Source: Chaenocephalus aceratus | Lineage: Eukaryota > Chordata > Actinopteri > Perciformes > Channichthyidae | Length of the DNA stretch: 64,000 bases | Reading direction: 5' to 3' | Assembly (NCBI GenBank): GCA_023974075.1 | Contig: CM043797.1 | Location: 16,866,103 to 16,930,102, forward strand | Part shown: positions 46,001 to 57,932 of the stretch, one piece after another | Numbering within the stretch: the first letter of the stretch is position 1 | How the letters are laid out: every line of letters begins with the position of its first letter | Position numbers and translations under genes: made by a program | The notes under the pieces: model-generated | Seen by the model: the letters and a program-made list of their open reading frames with translations, nothing else | Database searches by the model: none | Told to the model about the DNA's origin: nothing

Positions 46001-48134
46001 ATCATGTGGCTGAAATGTTGACAGTGTTGTCCTTACAATAACGGTGTCTGACCCATCTGTCACCATCTTTTCTAGGATCCCTCCTTAACTACACACCATC
46101 AGCATACAGTCGCAGAATAATAACTTACTGTAAATCACCATGGCCTAGTTTGCTTGCCTAAAGGTGGTCCTGAAGTGGGCCAGTGAAGGATTGAACCACA
46201 CACAGTAATGTATCTCCCCTGGTGACAGACAAGGCCTTACAGTATGTCTATGAATTGTGATGATTAATGATCTTTGTTGGGTTGTCCATCACGCCACTTC
46301 TAATACATAGCCTACATACATGTAACTGTACATCCTGCTTTCTAGTCATACATGTTTTCTATAATAAAAAAAACAGCCATATTGGTAACGTTTTAAAGAC
46401 TTTACAAGCAAGCCTTGTATTATTTCATTCAGTTTACACATACCCTGTGTACCCTGGCATTATATATGTATATCCCTGTATAGCATTGACCTTTCCACGC
46501 AAATATGATTATGTGTCCCTATTTATTATGTTTATTACTAATCAATGTTTTTGGGATATGAAGTAAAGCCCACAGTAAAGAGTCAACATGTAAATAATTA
46601 ACATAATTACAGTCACATTGGATGATACATTCAGTTGCATCATTATCCATGGGATCTTGGTTTAAAAGTTTATATAGCATTATTCTATATTATTCATATT
46701 AAATAAATATGATTTATTAATGATTTTTATCATAGGAATATGTAAAATTAACTTTGTTTCCATATTGCATCACTATATACTATAGTGATAGAAAGATATT
46801 TACTTAAAATAAAGTCATATTCATTAGGTTGTTATCGATGAGCACAATGCATATGTGCAAGGCCTATGGTTGGGAACTACAGTATCTATTTTGAGTGGCT
46901 CGTGCATGTTTTCAGTGGTAATACATACTGTGTTGTGTAGCAAAATGGCTGATACAAATGTCAGCTCAAAATGTAAGATCTGCATCCAAGTTTGGATTTG
47001 TACTCGGTCTATACAAATTGTTCATGCTTGAGTACTGATGTATATGTTGAACAGGATTGTTCTTACAATTAAAGTTGTTTTGGCACTTACCTGCAAAGAG
47101 CACATTGAGTTAGAGCCAGTTATATTTCGACAAAGCCTAGGCACCAGCTTGAACTCTAAACTGGAACCATTGAATGTTTAGTTGGCCAACTTCCAGTTAC
47201 ACATTTTGGGTAGTAATTTAGGTCACTGAGGAAATGTGCATTTTATGTGTTTATCAAACATTTGAGTTTCCAAGTTTTCACTGTGAGCTGCCTCATATGG
47301 TGGAAGCAATTACCGGACCAGATGTTGGATCACTGTTTCAAGTTATACATGAGGATATCATTCTGTGTAAGTTGTTTCACCTGAGTTGTCCTCTCCTTCT
47401 CCTTCTCCTCTCTTTAATGTGTTGTATAACATGACGGCTGATGTGCCAGTCCAATACAAGAAACAGGGGCAGCCACAGAGGATAATACAATCCGTGAAGA
47501 CATAATGTCCTGATCCAAAGCCCTTTCCTCTTTCTTTCTGTAATAACTCCAGTAATGAGAAAGAAAATGAAATAACTTCTAGGAATAGATGAAGCGTGAC
47601 ATCAATTCACCAACTAGGCCACATGCTCTGGTTCTCCATTTCATTTAGACCTTCACATTTGCGCAACAAATACTGTATTAATAATTCCACATGAGTGTAA
47701 TCAGGACACTGTGTGCACTGCTGCAAAAACACTGTGGCATATGTCACTAATGTGCTCCAAATTACATGATTTAAATGCGTCACCGCCACTTACAAAATCC
47801 ATTGTTTAGAATGGCTGTAGTAAGGACTGGCAATGATCAACTTGAATGGTGTAGTAAGAGCAATCCATGGCCACTCCACGTGAGATAGAAAAGCATTGCC
47901 CAGGCTAAAGAGGCCCTCCACCTTCTCATCTGTCCACTAAAGCCCTCTGTCACTGCTTCATGCATGCTTCTCATCCACCCACGCTCCGTACAGGCCCACA
48001 GTGAGCCCGGGGCTAATGCATATAACAACACAATTAAAGCCAAATGGACAACTCCCCACTCCAGTCCAGGCCTGAGCATGAGAGAGAGGGCGATCAATGT
48101 GCTGATTTGAGCTTGACCACTTGTGCATGCATAC
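40001..48134 (-). other. Upstream robo1 intron, part 2
   Basis: Unique sequence, no exon recognised. Includes an octamer ATTTGCAT at 45566-45573 and a 21-bp hairpin at 46769-46789. Confidence 0.75.
46769..46789. repeat. 9-bp inverted repeat with 3-nt loop
   Basis: ATCACTATA, loop TAC, TATAGTGAT: perfect complementary arms in an AT-rich setting. Confidence 0.85.
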
Positions 48135-48137
48135 TGT

Positions 48138-48178
<41 letters not shown>

Positions 48179-48188
48179 TGTGTGTGTG
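48135..48188. repeat. (TG)n microsatellite, slightly interrupted
   Basis: TG on the plus strand with two TTTG interruptions. The only long dinucleotide CA/TG array in the window that is CA in the robo1 transcript. Confidence 0.95.
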
Positions 48189-51100
48189 CTCTAGGAAGCA
48201 GAGTAGAGTTGATAGCTCCAGCCAGTAGCCCTCTGACCTGTGGCCTGAAGGGCCACCAGAAGAAGGCAGTGCTGGTTTGCAGTAAGTTCTTCCCTCTGGC
48301 TAAGATTTCTTGGCAGGTCACGATGAAACACAGAGGCCACAGGAACATGGACTTGATCCAGGATGCCACGCTTGGTTTGAAGTCTCTCTCGACAAAGAGG
48401 AAAAAATGATTTCCCTCTAGAAAATCCTGGAAGAGAGGGAACTGAGGAACAATTCAGCAGTGTGCTGGACTGTAGTAAAGTAGGACATCTAAATCAGATT
48501 TCTGCTCTTAACAGGCCAGCCTCAGCTCACAAAAACGGGTTCAAAGAAGCAATTGCTTCCAACTATACTGTGAGCAAGTTAAATTACATACACGAATGGC
48601 CCATTTGTTACAGCCCTGATATATGCAGTACTGTATGTCTTCTTTTGAATATTGTTCTTTGCGCCAAGAATAAAATCACTCTTGGTTTCACTGCTGCCTT
48701 GCCTTTCCCCATTTCTATCACAGCTATTATATCATGAAATGTAACTCCTGGTATTCTGTTTCTTTTCAATTTCCTTTCAACAAAGACCAAGCGTTGTCTT
48801 CTCACGTGTCAACCACCTCTTAGTGCACAGCAGAATGTGCCAAAAATATCTCCGTACCAAGAAACAATCTTAGGCTACATTCAAATAAATGCGCCGTTCC
48901 ATTTCACAATAGAAGGAATAAGCTTTGCTTTTTCTCAAGAATACAAAACCAATCATCCTGGGATATCAGTCTGCATTTGTTCTTCAATGCCTTTTAATCT
49001 GTTTGTTTACTCCTCTGAGCGTGTTTGTGTTCGAGCACTTGTCTTGGACAGTCAACATAAGCTCAACAGACTACCAGGGAGTCCCTGACAGCCCTCCCAT
49101 GATTTCCTTTTCCCAGAGATAATATACAGGCTTAAGTAGATGAAGAAAGGCGCAAATTGACCTGAAATCAAAGCTAATTGGCCTCTATTTAGCCTCTTCC
49201 TGTCCTAGAGCATGGACACTGGGGGTATTCTTGGCCCAAATCACAAAATACCACCAACAAACAAGCAGCAATCTGCAGTGGGAATTGATACTGGACTACA
49301 GTACAGTCTCCAGGGCAGGGTGAGCCCGTGGCTGAGCTGCAGACGACCTGACCTGTGTTGGCTTGGCTGATGGATATCTCCTTCTCTGGCAGTTCCCACC
49401 ATAAAGCCTCATTGAAACTGCAGTAGTTCACCGAAGGAGTTACCCCAAAGCATGCCCCCAACTCCCCATGGATCATTTTCAAGATTTCTTTCCGGCATGA
49501 TGTTGTAACACTTCCTCTGTAAGTGTGTGATTATTGTAAAGGCATTATTTGCTCTGTCAAGAGAGAGCGATTGCCCCCCTTCCTGTCATTTTGTTCTATA
49601 ACATTTGCACCTGACTTTATTAACAACATGTTTTTCTCCATGAAACTGAAGGAAAGGTGTATCAATTCAACAGCATTAAGCTTTACGAAAACGTCTCTCA
49701 GGATAATACCATTACATCTACATTTTGGATTGTAGTAATGTGAAAATGACCATATTCTCATAGAGAAGACAGGACTTTTTTAATAATGTAAATTATTTTG
49801 TATCACTTACATTTATATTGTGAAAAACACAACCAATTCCATAATATGTTACATTTATATAGTCTTTTTTTTTCTTTCTTATCTTTTTAAGAAATATGTG
49901 CGTTAATTTGCCTCTCCCACTACTTAAATCAAAGTATGCCATACTGTGTGACCGTGTAGTGAATAATGTGCGTATGCCCGGAGAGAGTTGATTTGATTGT
50001 ATCGAAGCTCTGCAGGGGAAGTGAAATAGATGCTCAATTTGATCTACGAGGTGCAAAGGCAGAACATTCCCAGTACACAGTGATGGGTAATAAAACAAAT
50101 GAAGCAAGACTCAAATTGTGCTTGCACCACAGTGGCTACATGACCTACATCTGTAGAATGGAGGAATGCTGATCCTTATCTAATGTAGGATGTGTCCTGA
50201 GGACAAGACAAGTCATCTTGGCACACAAACCTCTGTTACTCACTGTAATCTCCTCATTCGCAGTGTTTTCCACTACCAGAGGGAGTTTCTCAGTCGGTGA
50301 GTGTGCTGCTTTAATTGATGTGGCCGTAGAGTTTGATTCATGTTACGTTCTTAAAAGGAGAGCCATGAAGTATCCGATGAGAGCCCGGGCAGGGTTACAT
50401 TAAAGGCATTCCCGTGAACCCTCAGCACTCGATAGCACAGGATCCCAGTCTCTGTTTCTCCCTTTCAGACAGATGCCAAAGTCATTGTTTTATGGAGCCT
50501 GCTTTTCAGAGAGAAAACCTGATCTTACTGGCTACCAGTGTCACCAGTGTCCCCCCTGTCATTCAATCCCGTCTCTCCTCCTTCCAGGAATGCACTTGAG
50601 TCACTCTTTCTTATTCTCCCTCCCTCTTTTCTCTCCGGACCGTGGTGCCCTAGGCAGTCTGGGGGCAGTGTGTGTTTGCTTGTCCCAGATCTATTCATCC
50701 TATCTGGTGAAACGGAATACAGTGACCTCCTCTGTGTCCGGTGGTCTCCATCCCAGGCTCCTGTCTGGTAAGTGTCAGAGATCGAGAACCTGTGAGAGGG
50801 GGGGGGGTAACTCGATGGCTGGTTAGGAGGCAAGCCGAGAACATGAGCTGGTCAGGCACCACAGAGAGATGATACTGGAGCTGAGTGAATGGACCAGCAG
50901 GAATGTTCTGCAGTGAGTTTATGTTAACTCCACATGTTGGACCAGATTCTCAGAGCCATCTGTTGTTCAGTCATTGGCTCCCTCAAAAAAAGCAGTAGAG
51001 TTTATCCAGGACCCAAACCATGACGAACACACAATGCAGATTAATGAAACAATCATGTACAATTCCTCAGCAGGGAATATGCCTATAAATGTGTCCATTT

Positions 51101-54100
51101 ATATGATACTTCAATACTGTGACATATTCCAGCACTGTGAGCAAACCCCCTCGCTTCGCATTCATGTACAAAACTAGGGGCAATTACAGGAAGGATTCCA
51201 CCATTATGAAAGGGGAATATATGACAACCTTTCTCCACCTCACATTAGCATAATGCACAATTACCACATGAGTCGCAATTTGTCTGGAAAATCTTTCCCC
51301 CCACAGGTTTATTATTGTGAGTGAGTGCATTAAAACAACTGAATTACCATCCCGATTGGCTTACCACAAGGTACCGGGTTGGCAGTCTTTGAAAGAGTAA
51401 TTGGATCCATTAAAGCAGAACAAAATGCAAGAGACTGTAAGATCATTTTTTCCTTGTGTGTACTGTTTGTGTGTGTGGGTGTGTGTGTATGTGTGCGTGT
51501 GTGTGTGTGCCAGAGGATATATGTATAGATGCCTGTGCATGCCAATTCCTCTCGAAACGGTTTCTGCCTCAGCAGCAGGACAATTGTTAATTGGGACCAA
51601 TTAAGATAAAGTTTCACAATTGAATTTAGTATTCTCTACATCATAAAGGCAGCAAGTCATTTTAAATGACAACTCTTAACAAGAGCAGCACTAAACAGAC
51701 ATTGTAATGCTGCTGTCAGCAACATGAATGTTCTTGGCAGTATGAGCTGGTACAAGACTTTGTGATATTTATGCAAAATAACTTCAAAAGGTGTTCATTC
51801 TACTTTATACCCAGTATTTTCTAATATGTTATTGATGTCAATGTTTTATCATTGAAAGGTTTTAATATGTTGTATGATCAGCTGATGTGTGCTGACCCAG
51901 TAATGATTTTTCATGAGCACAGTCATACAGTAATACACTTGTGTTATCTGCTGGCGTGAAGAGGAAGGAGTGGATAACAACAGGGGCAGGAAACCAGGAT
52001 GATCCATTGGTAGACATGTCACCTGTGTGTAGCAGGAAGTGAAGTAAATCACCTCACAGTTTAGCCTTAATAAAAGCCCCTTCAACTTTGCAGCACCTGC
52101 TGCTCTGGACAGCTCATCCAGCCAATGTTAACAAGCCAAACAGATAGTTCTGCTCAGTGATACATCTGACCAAAGCCAGAACAAAGCTCCCTAAACAGAC
52201 CTGCCTTCATGATGAATGAACAGGCCTGCAGGAGTCCTTGAAACATGGAGGTTACCAGGAAATGCCACAAACATATCCGTCTCAATTGTGTTAATGGTCT
52301 GTGAGTTTCATAGGTCCATTCAGGAATGTGTGTGTCTTTGTGTGTACATCCTAAAAGTTATGAATTCTGCAATGCTATTACCTGTCTCCTTCAGCAGGTA
52401 GCCTTGAAAAACTAAACTCCATGAAATGTATTACCCCCACACCTAGCCTCATTTGTGGCTCTATTTGTCTAGTTCTCCACTTCCAGTGGCTCTCTATTAA
52501 GCCCTGTTCATTACCTTCCAACACAAAATAAATGCTTTAAAGACGCATGAATATAAAGTAGTAAACCCTACAACAAGGCAACATTCAGGTTGGGAGCTAA
52601 AACTGCAAAGAGAATATCTTTTACTGAGATGTGAGAAAGTCCAACAATAGCTTTTTTTCCAGACCCATTTGAGACCAAGAGAGAGAATGGGAGAGAAGAA
52701 GACAGTTAAAGAGAGCCAGAGAAGATAAAGAGGCCAGGGGATAATTTTCCAGATATTGAATAATCACCTGGCTGCCTGCCCTGCTGCTATCATTAGCAAC
52801 CCTGAGTCTTTTATTCTCTCATTCTATTTTGTATTCAATCTTTAAAAGACTCCCCCCTCTGCTAAAGATTGACCTCTTCCATTAAGTGCAAGGTTACTGG
52901 GGCGAGCGCAAGGGCATCCCTTTGAAAGCAACAGCAACGCTTGGCTGCCACTAAATAAATGATGTTTTATGGCCTCTGGTGACCGTGAAACTGTATGAGA
53001 TGACAAATCTGCCAGTTGGGTTTTTCTGAGAATGCACAGGAGAAAACATTTTATTGCGGAAGTAAAAATGAATACTGAGAGGTTTTATATCAATTGATCA
53101 TCTTTCAAAATAAAACAATCTATCCGGATTTTCCATTGAGAGATAGGTAAAATACAAGCCGAAGTGATGGCATTTCATCATCCCAGGTTTACACGGGCCT
53201 GTGCCTTTGGTCTTAGGACCTCAACTGGGCTTCTCTGCGGTCTGTTATAATGAGCTCTCAGTTCTCAGGGACTGATCAGGCACAGGGTTGGAGGTGGAGG
53301 GGGGAGTAGGAACTGTAGTCTCACTCCCTCACAGATTCTAGACAAAAAAAGCCTATTTGTGCTGTGCTGTTGACCTCCGTCTCTCACTGGGAAAATCTCT
53401 GGGGACTCCCTCGCCCCTCTATCTCTCCATCCTTCCGCCTGTCCATTCCTCCCTTCATCGCTGACTGCGCAGTAGCTATGCATATCTGCTGATAATGTTA
53501 CAGGGCTTTTCCCCCTCACAGGGATACATCACGGGGAAGCCGGATGACAAAACAGTCAAAGTCCAATTGCACAGAGATGGCTTAAATCATTGGGTGTTTT
53601 CAACTAAGCAGAAATGTTGAGAGATGTTGTTTCCCCTGCTTCCAGCATCTTGGCTTGATCTCAGTTTTCTCAAGGATAAACTCCAGGGACCGCTCTCCCA
53701 CTCTGCAAGCTCAGATACAACATACACCACACATAGGAAATCAAAGCACTTTTAGTAACAAAACTCAACAATGTATTCATATACTATAATGGGGGTAAAA
53801 TATGTTGACGGCAACACAAAGTGAATGTGTAAGGCTTTGTGTGTGTGAGGTAAGACAAGAAGTCACACGGTGGTGGCTCCCACGTAAGCCAAGGCGTACT
53901 GCTGACTGCGAGCCGACCTCTCATGTCTCTCCTGACTGTTGTTTTGCATTCTTCATAATTAGAAGCGCCCGAGCATGCCAGGCATTCCTAATAGAGGTGT
54001 TTTACACTACTGGCTGACACCATCACTCAATCTGAAGTCAATGGTCCTTTCCAAAAGGTCAACAGCTCAGCCTTCTCCTTCTTCAAGCTGCCTCCTTCCC

Positions 54101-57100
54101 AGAGATGGGGGGGCCCACTCATCAGTGTGACAAAGCCACATGCCTCTTTCTTTTGTTCCTTCCCCCCTGCCCTACCTCTGTAAACCCTGACAACCAACAC
54201 TAGGGCTGGGTAGTTAAACCAAGGCTCCCTATAGTGACGGATGACTCCTGTGCTCCCTATACCAATGAAGACGAATGCTAACCATGAATTATTAAGGGCT
54301 AGAGCAGAGCAGAATATTTTGATATTGAACTCCTTATGAATAATTCCAGCTGGCCTGCCCTAAAATTAATTACCTTGTGCTCTATGTACTGCAGAAGGAG
54401 AGGCTATTTGTCTCCAGGGGTTAAGGTAGTGCAGAAGATACAAATCCATCTTATACTGATATTTGGTATAGTGAACGAAGTGAAAGCAGCCAGGGCAGCG
54501 TCGTGTTTGGACAGTACAGGATTGTATATTCCCTTTGATTCAGTGGTCAAAGACTGGTCCATAGAGAGACTCACACAGGGATGAGAAGTGTGTGGAATGC
54601 AGAGGGGGCTGCAGAGAGCCAATGATTGGGATGCGAGGCCCTGGGCTGCATGTCCAATTATCTACCGGGCGGGAGAGAGGGGAGCTGGCCAATTAGAGGA
54701 AAAGGGGAGATACCTCTGCCACAGAGCGAGTATACACCCCCACAGAGAGAGGCAGACAGGCAACCAGACAGAAACACAGTATATAGAGACATAAGGACTG
54801 AGAAATATGTCAGGATAAGAAAGAAAGATTACATTTTTTTCTAATACCATTGCAGAAAAGAAATAGGTAAACAATACGGTTAAGAAGTAGTGTTGCTTCT
54901 TGTATATGTTCCAGCTGCAGCCCAGGTTTATTATTTAGTATATTACTGAATACTTAATAATGATGGCAAATTCTGCTAAAACATCCCTATTTCTTGGTTT
55001 AGTTTAATTTGTATAAAATCTTTTTTTCACCTGTCTTTTGGCAACAAACTAAAGGAATGCACTTTATGGTGAATTTGGGTATATAATTACCATTCAGTAC
55101 TCTATCTGTTGACAGTCAGCTCATGAACAAAGGATGATTATAACCTTAGAGAAAGTACAGTGAGCCAAATCCGTGAGTGAATAACACTTAATAGGGATAT
55201 TACTTAATAAATAAGGTCATGTATCCACCTCTACAAAAGCTCTCTGTGCTGCTGCCAGTGTTCATGAGGTCTACTATAATTTACAATGAGGTTGACTATA
55301 ATTACCCCTTCTCTTTTAAAAGAACTTGTCAAAGTGACTGGGCATTGAAACCATGGGTAAACAAAGGGGAAGACAAAGACTGCTTTTAACTAAGACAATG
55401 CCATCCAATCCTTTTTAGAGTTATTTCATTCTCAGTCAAGTGGATGGATGCTGTTGGAGCCCGTCAGCACATCTGGAGCAGAGATAAATAGAACAATTAA
55501 GACTCATCCATTTTCACTTTCTAATTAGGAAGATCAATGCGTTATCGACCTTCAGAACATAACTAATTGCTGAGGTTAATTGTGTTTTAACAGCTTAAAG
55601 GCCTTCCAAATTAAGATTATTTGATCGTTGTTGTATAGAGATTCAATGGTGGGAGATTTTCCAAGCTCAAACTGATTTCTCAAGTTTAACTGTTGTAATT
55701 AAGTATATGAATTATGGATTAGTCAGTTATGGTGCAAAGGCAATTGAAATTAAGTATTTGCTTAACTAAATAAGCTCTTTGAAAACCTCATTTTCCAGTA
55801 AGCACTATCAATATTGGTTGTACCTTTAAACCTGTGGTCTGCCTTCCCCATTCCTCAATTATTTCATTATCTTTCCCTATAATTTAAATACCCTGACAAT
55901 ACATACTGATTTCTCACTCATTTCAGGAATGTCTGGTGACTTCTCTATGTCTAATTTAAGTCTAAGCTAATTGAGGGGGTTTGAGCTATACAGCACTGCA
56001 CTCTGTGGCCAAGTCAAGTTGAAACAGAAGAATTTGTCGTGTCAAACCAACTGTATAATTTCTTACACCACAGGAATGAAGCCGCAACTCTAAACTGAGA
56101 CAATGCTCACACGCTTTGAAAGATGAATGACACTGCCCTGGATGGCCTGACTTCCATTCCACTACCATACACTGCAATAACCAAAACAATTCTCCACCGC
56201 AATCTAGAGTGTGGCACTCTCTACCTAGGCATCACAGATTATCATCTTCTTCCAAAACTGGAGGACGTGCCCAATCATCATCATCAAAGCAGCAGCCTCT
56301 ATTCTCTATTCTGACCTTCAGGAATGCTCCTCTCTGATACACAGAAACGTTTCCAGGCAGCAAACAGGACATTAAAGACCTTAGTCCTCTAGTCTTACAG
56401 CTGGCTCACAGTACAAAGGCTCTCACAAGGCCAATAATTTGTCACAGGTCCACTTCACACGCTCGCCTTGACCCCTGAACTTTTTTACTCACCACAACTT
56501 CCTGTGAGCATATTTAGGGTCCTGTTGTAAATGGCTCTTTGATCGAGGAGTAGCACAGATGTTAAATACATGCATAGCCATCAGTAGTCCTTCATGCCTT
56601 AATGCATCATAATTTGAAGTTAAGCAGACAAAGGTCAAGAGAGCACTCTGGCCTGACCCGGGAAGGCCCTCAGAGCCTGATCAGCGGTCAGCCTTTAACA
56701 AACCTCTTCAATGAGGGCTACTGTGCCACTCGCAGAGGGGTGGCAGGGGGCTGCTTGGCGATGTGCGAAGCATTACAATTGACTTCACATAAGAACAGAG
56801 ATTAGGAGTAAATGAGAAAAAGGACAGGGTCATCAGTCTTTTAGCCCTAAAGCCCACCCCTTCTTGCATGGCCACTTTGACAGTCATCCGTGTATAATTG
56901 TGCTGAGAAATTGTGCATTTGTTCAAACACATTTTGAATACAGTTGTGGATACTTCCTGGTGATTTGCATACACTGTAACCACAGTCAGTGTTTCATTGT
57001 CTCTTCCGTTTATTGCTAAATTATCTCCACATATTGTCAGTCCACTTCTTCAAAACAACCTATATTGTTTATATTATACAACAAATCTGATAGTATGTTA

Positions 57101-57391
57101 TATGTTTCATGATAGAGTACTAAAAATGGCACATCATGGCCCTTTTTTATTTTCAGTAGCACAAATAAAGAGTTGAATTATTGCAGGCACACAAATGGGT
57201 CTGGTGTAAATCATCAGAGCATGGATGTGAATATCAAATGAAGACATCAATAAAAATTAGTATAAGTCTGAAAGCACATTATGAACTGCTTTTGATAAAT
57301 CAATGTATTTCTACGCCTTGGCCAAATAGTTATGTCTCTGTCAGCAATTACAAAGCTGCGTGGAGCAATCAGAGTCATTCATCATCAAATA
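48189..57391 (-). other. Upstream robo1 intron, part 3
   Basis: No exon recognised. Short interrupted TG stretch at 51466-51509. Candidate conserved AT-rich blocks at 52740-53120 and 55500-55800. Confidence 0.75.
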
Positions 57392-57932
57392 CACTGAACA
57401 AAAATAGAAATGCAACACTTTTGTTTTTGCTCCCATTTTTCATGAGATGAACTCAAAGATCTAAAACATTTTCTATATACACAAAATAACCATTTCTCTC
57501 AAATATTGTTCACAAATCTGAACAAATCTGTGATCGTGAGCACTTCTCCTTTGCCGAGATAATCCATCCCACCTCACAGGTGTGGCATATCAAGATGCTG
57601 ATTAGACAGCATGATTATTGCACAGGTGTGCCTTAGGCTGGCCACAATAAAAGACCACTCTGAAACGTGCAGTTTTGCTTTATTGGGGGGGTCTGGGGGG
57701 GTCCGAAAACCAGTCAGTATCTGGTGTGACCACCATTTGCCTCACGCAGTGCAACACATCTCCTTCGCATAGAGTTGATCAGGTTGTTGATTGTGGCCTG
57801 TGGAATGTTGGTCCACTCCTCTTCAATGGCTGTGCCAAGTTGCTGGATATTGGCAGGAACTGGAACACGCTGTCGTATACGCCGATCCAGAGCATCCCAA
57901 ACATGCTCAATGGGTAACATGTCCGGTGAGTA
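57392..57932 (-). mobile_element. Truncated Tc1/mariner-like element
   Basis: The outer end begins CACTGAACAAAAATAG directly after a TA dinucleotide (57390-57391), as expected for Tc1/mariner insertion. CAACACTTTTGTTTTTGCTC and CACAGGTGTGGCATATCAAG follow, motifs I recall from the long terminal repeats of a widespread fish Tc1-like family. The C-terminal transposase coding region follows from 57714. Similarity stops at about 57932, after TCCGGTGAGTA; most of the transposase and the other terminal repeat are missing. Non-autonomous and dead. Confidence 0.85.
57714..57932 (-). pseudogene. Tc1-like transposase, C-terminal remnant (about 72 residues)
   Basis: Minus-strand frame: YSPDMLPIEHVWDALDRRI, RQRVPVPANIQQLGTAIEEE, WTNIPQATINNLINSMRRRC, VALREANGGHTRY, then stop at 57714-57716. 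PIEHVWD holds what should be the last acidic residue of the DDE/D triad. The DNA-binding domain and the first two catalytic aspartates are absent. The frame stays open beyond 57932, but those residues do not belong to the family. Confidence 0.88.
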
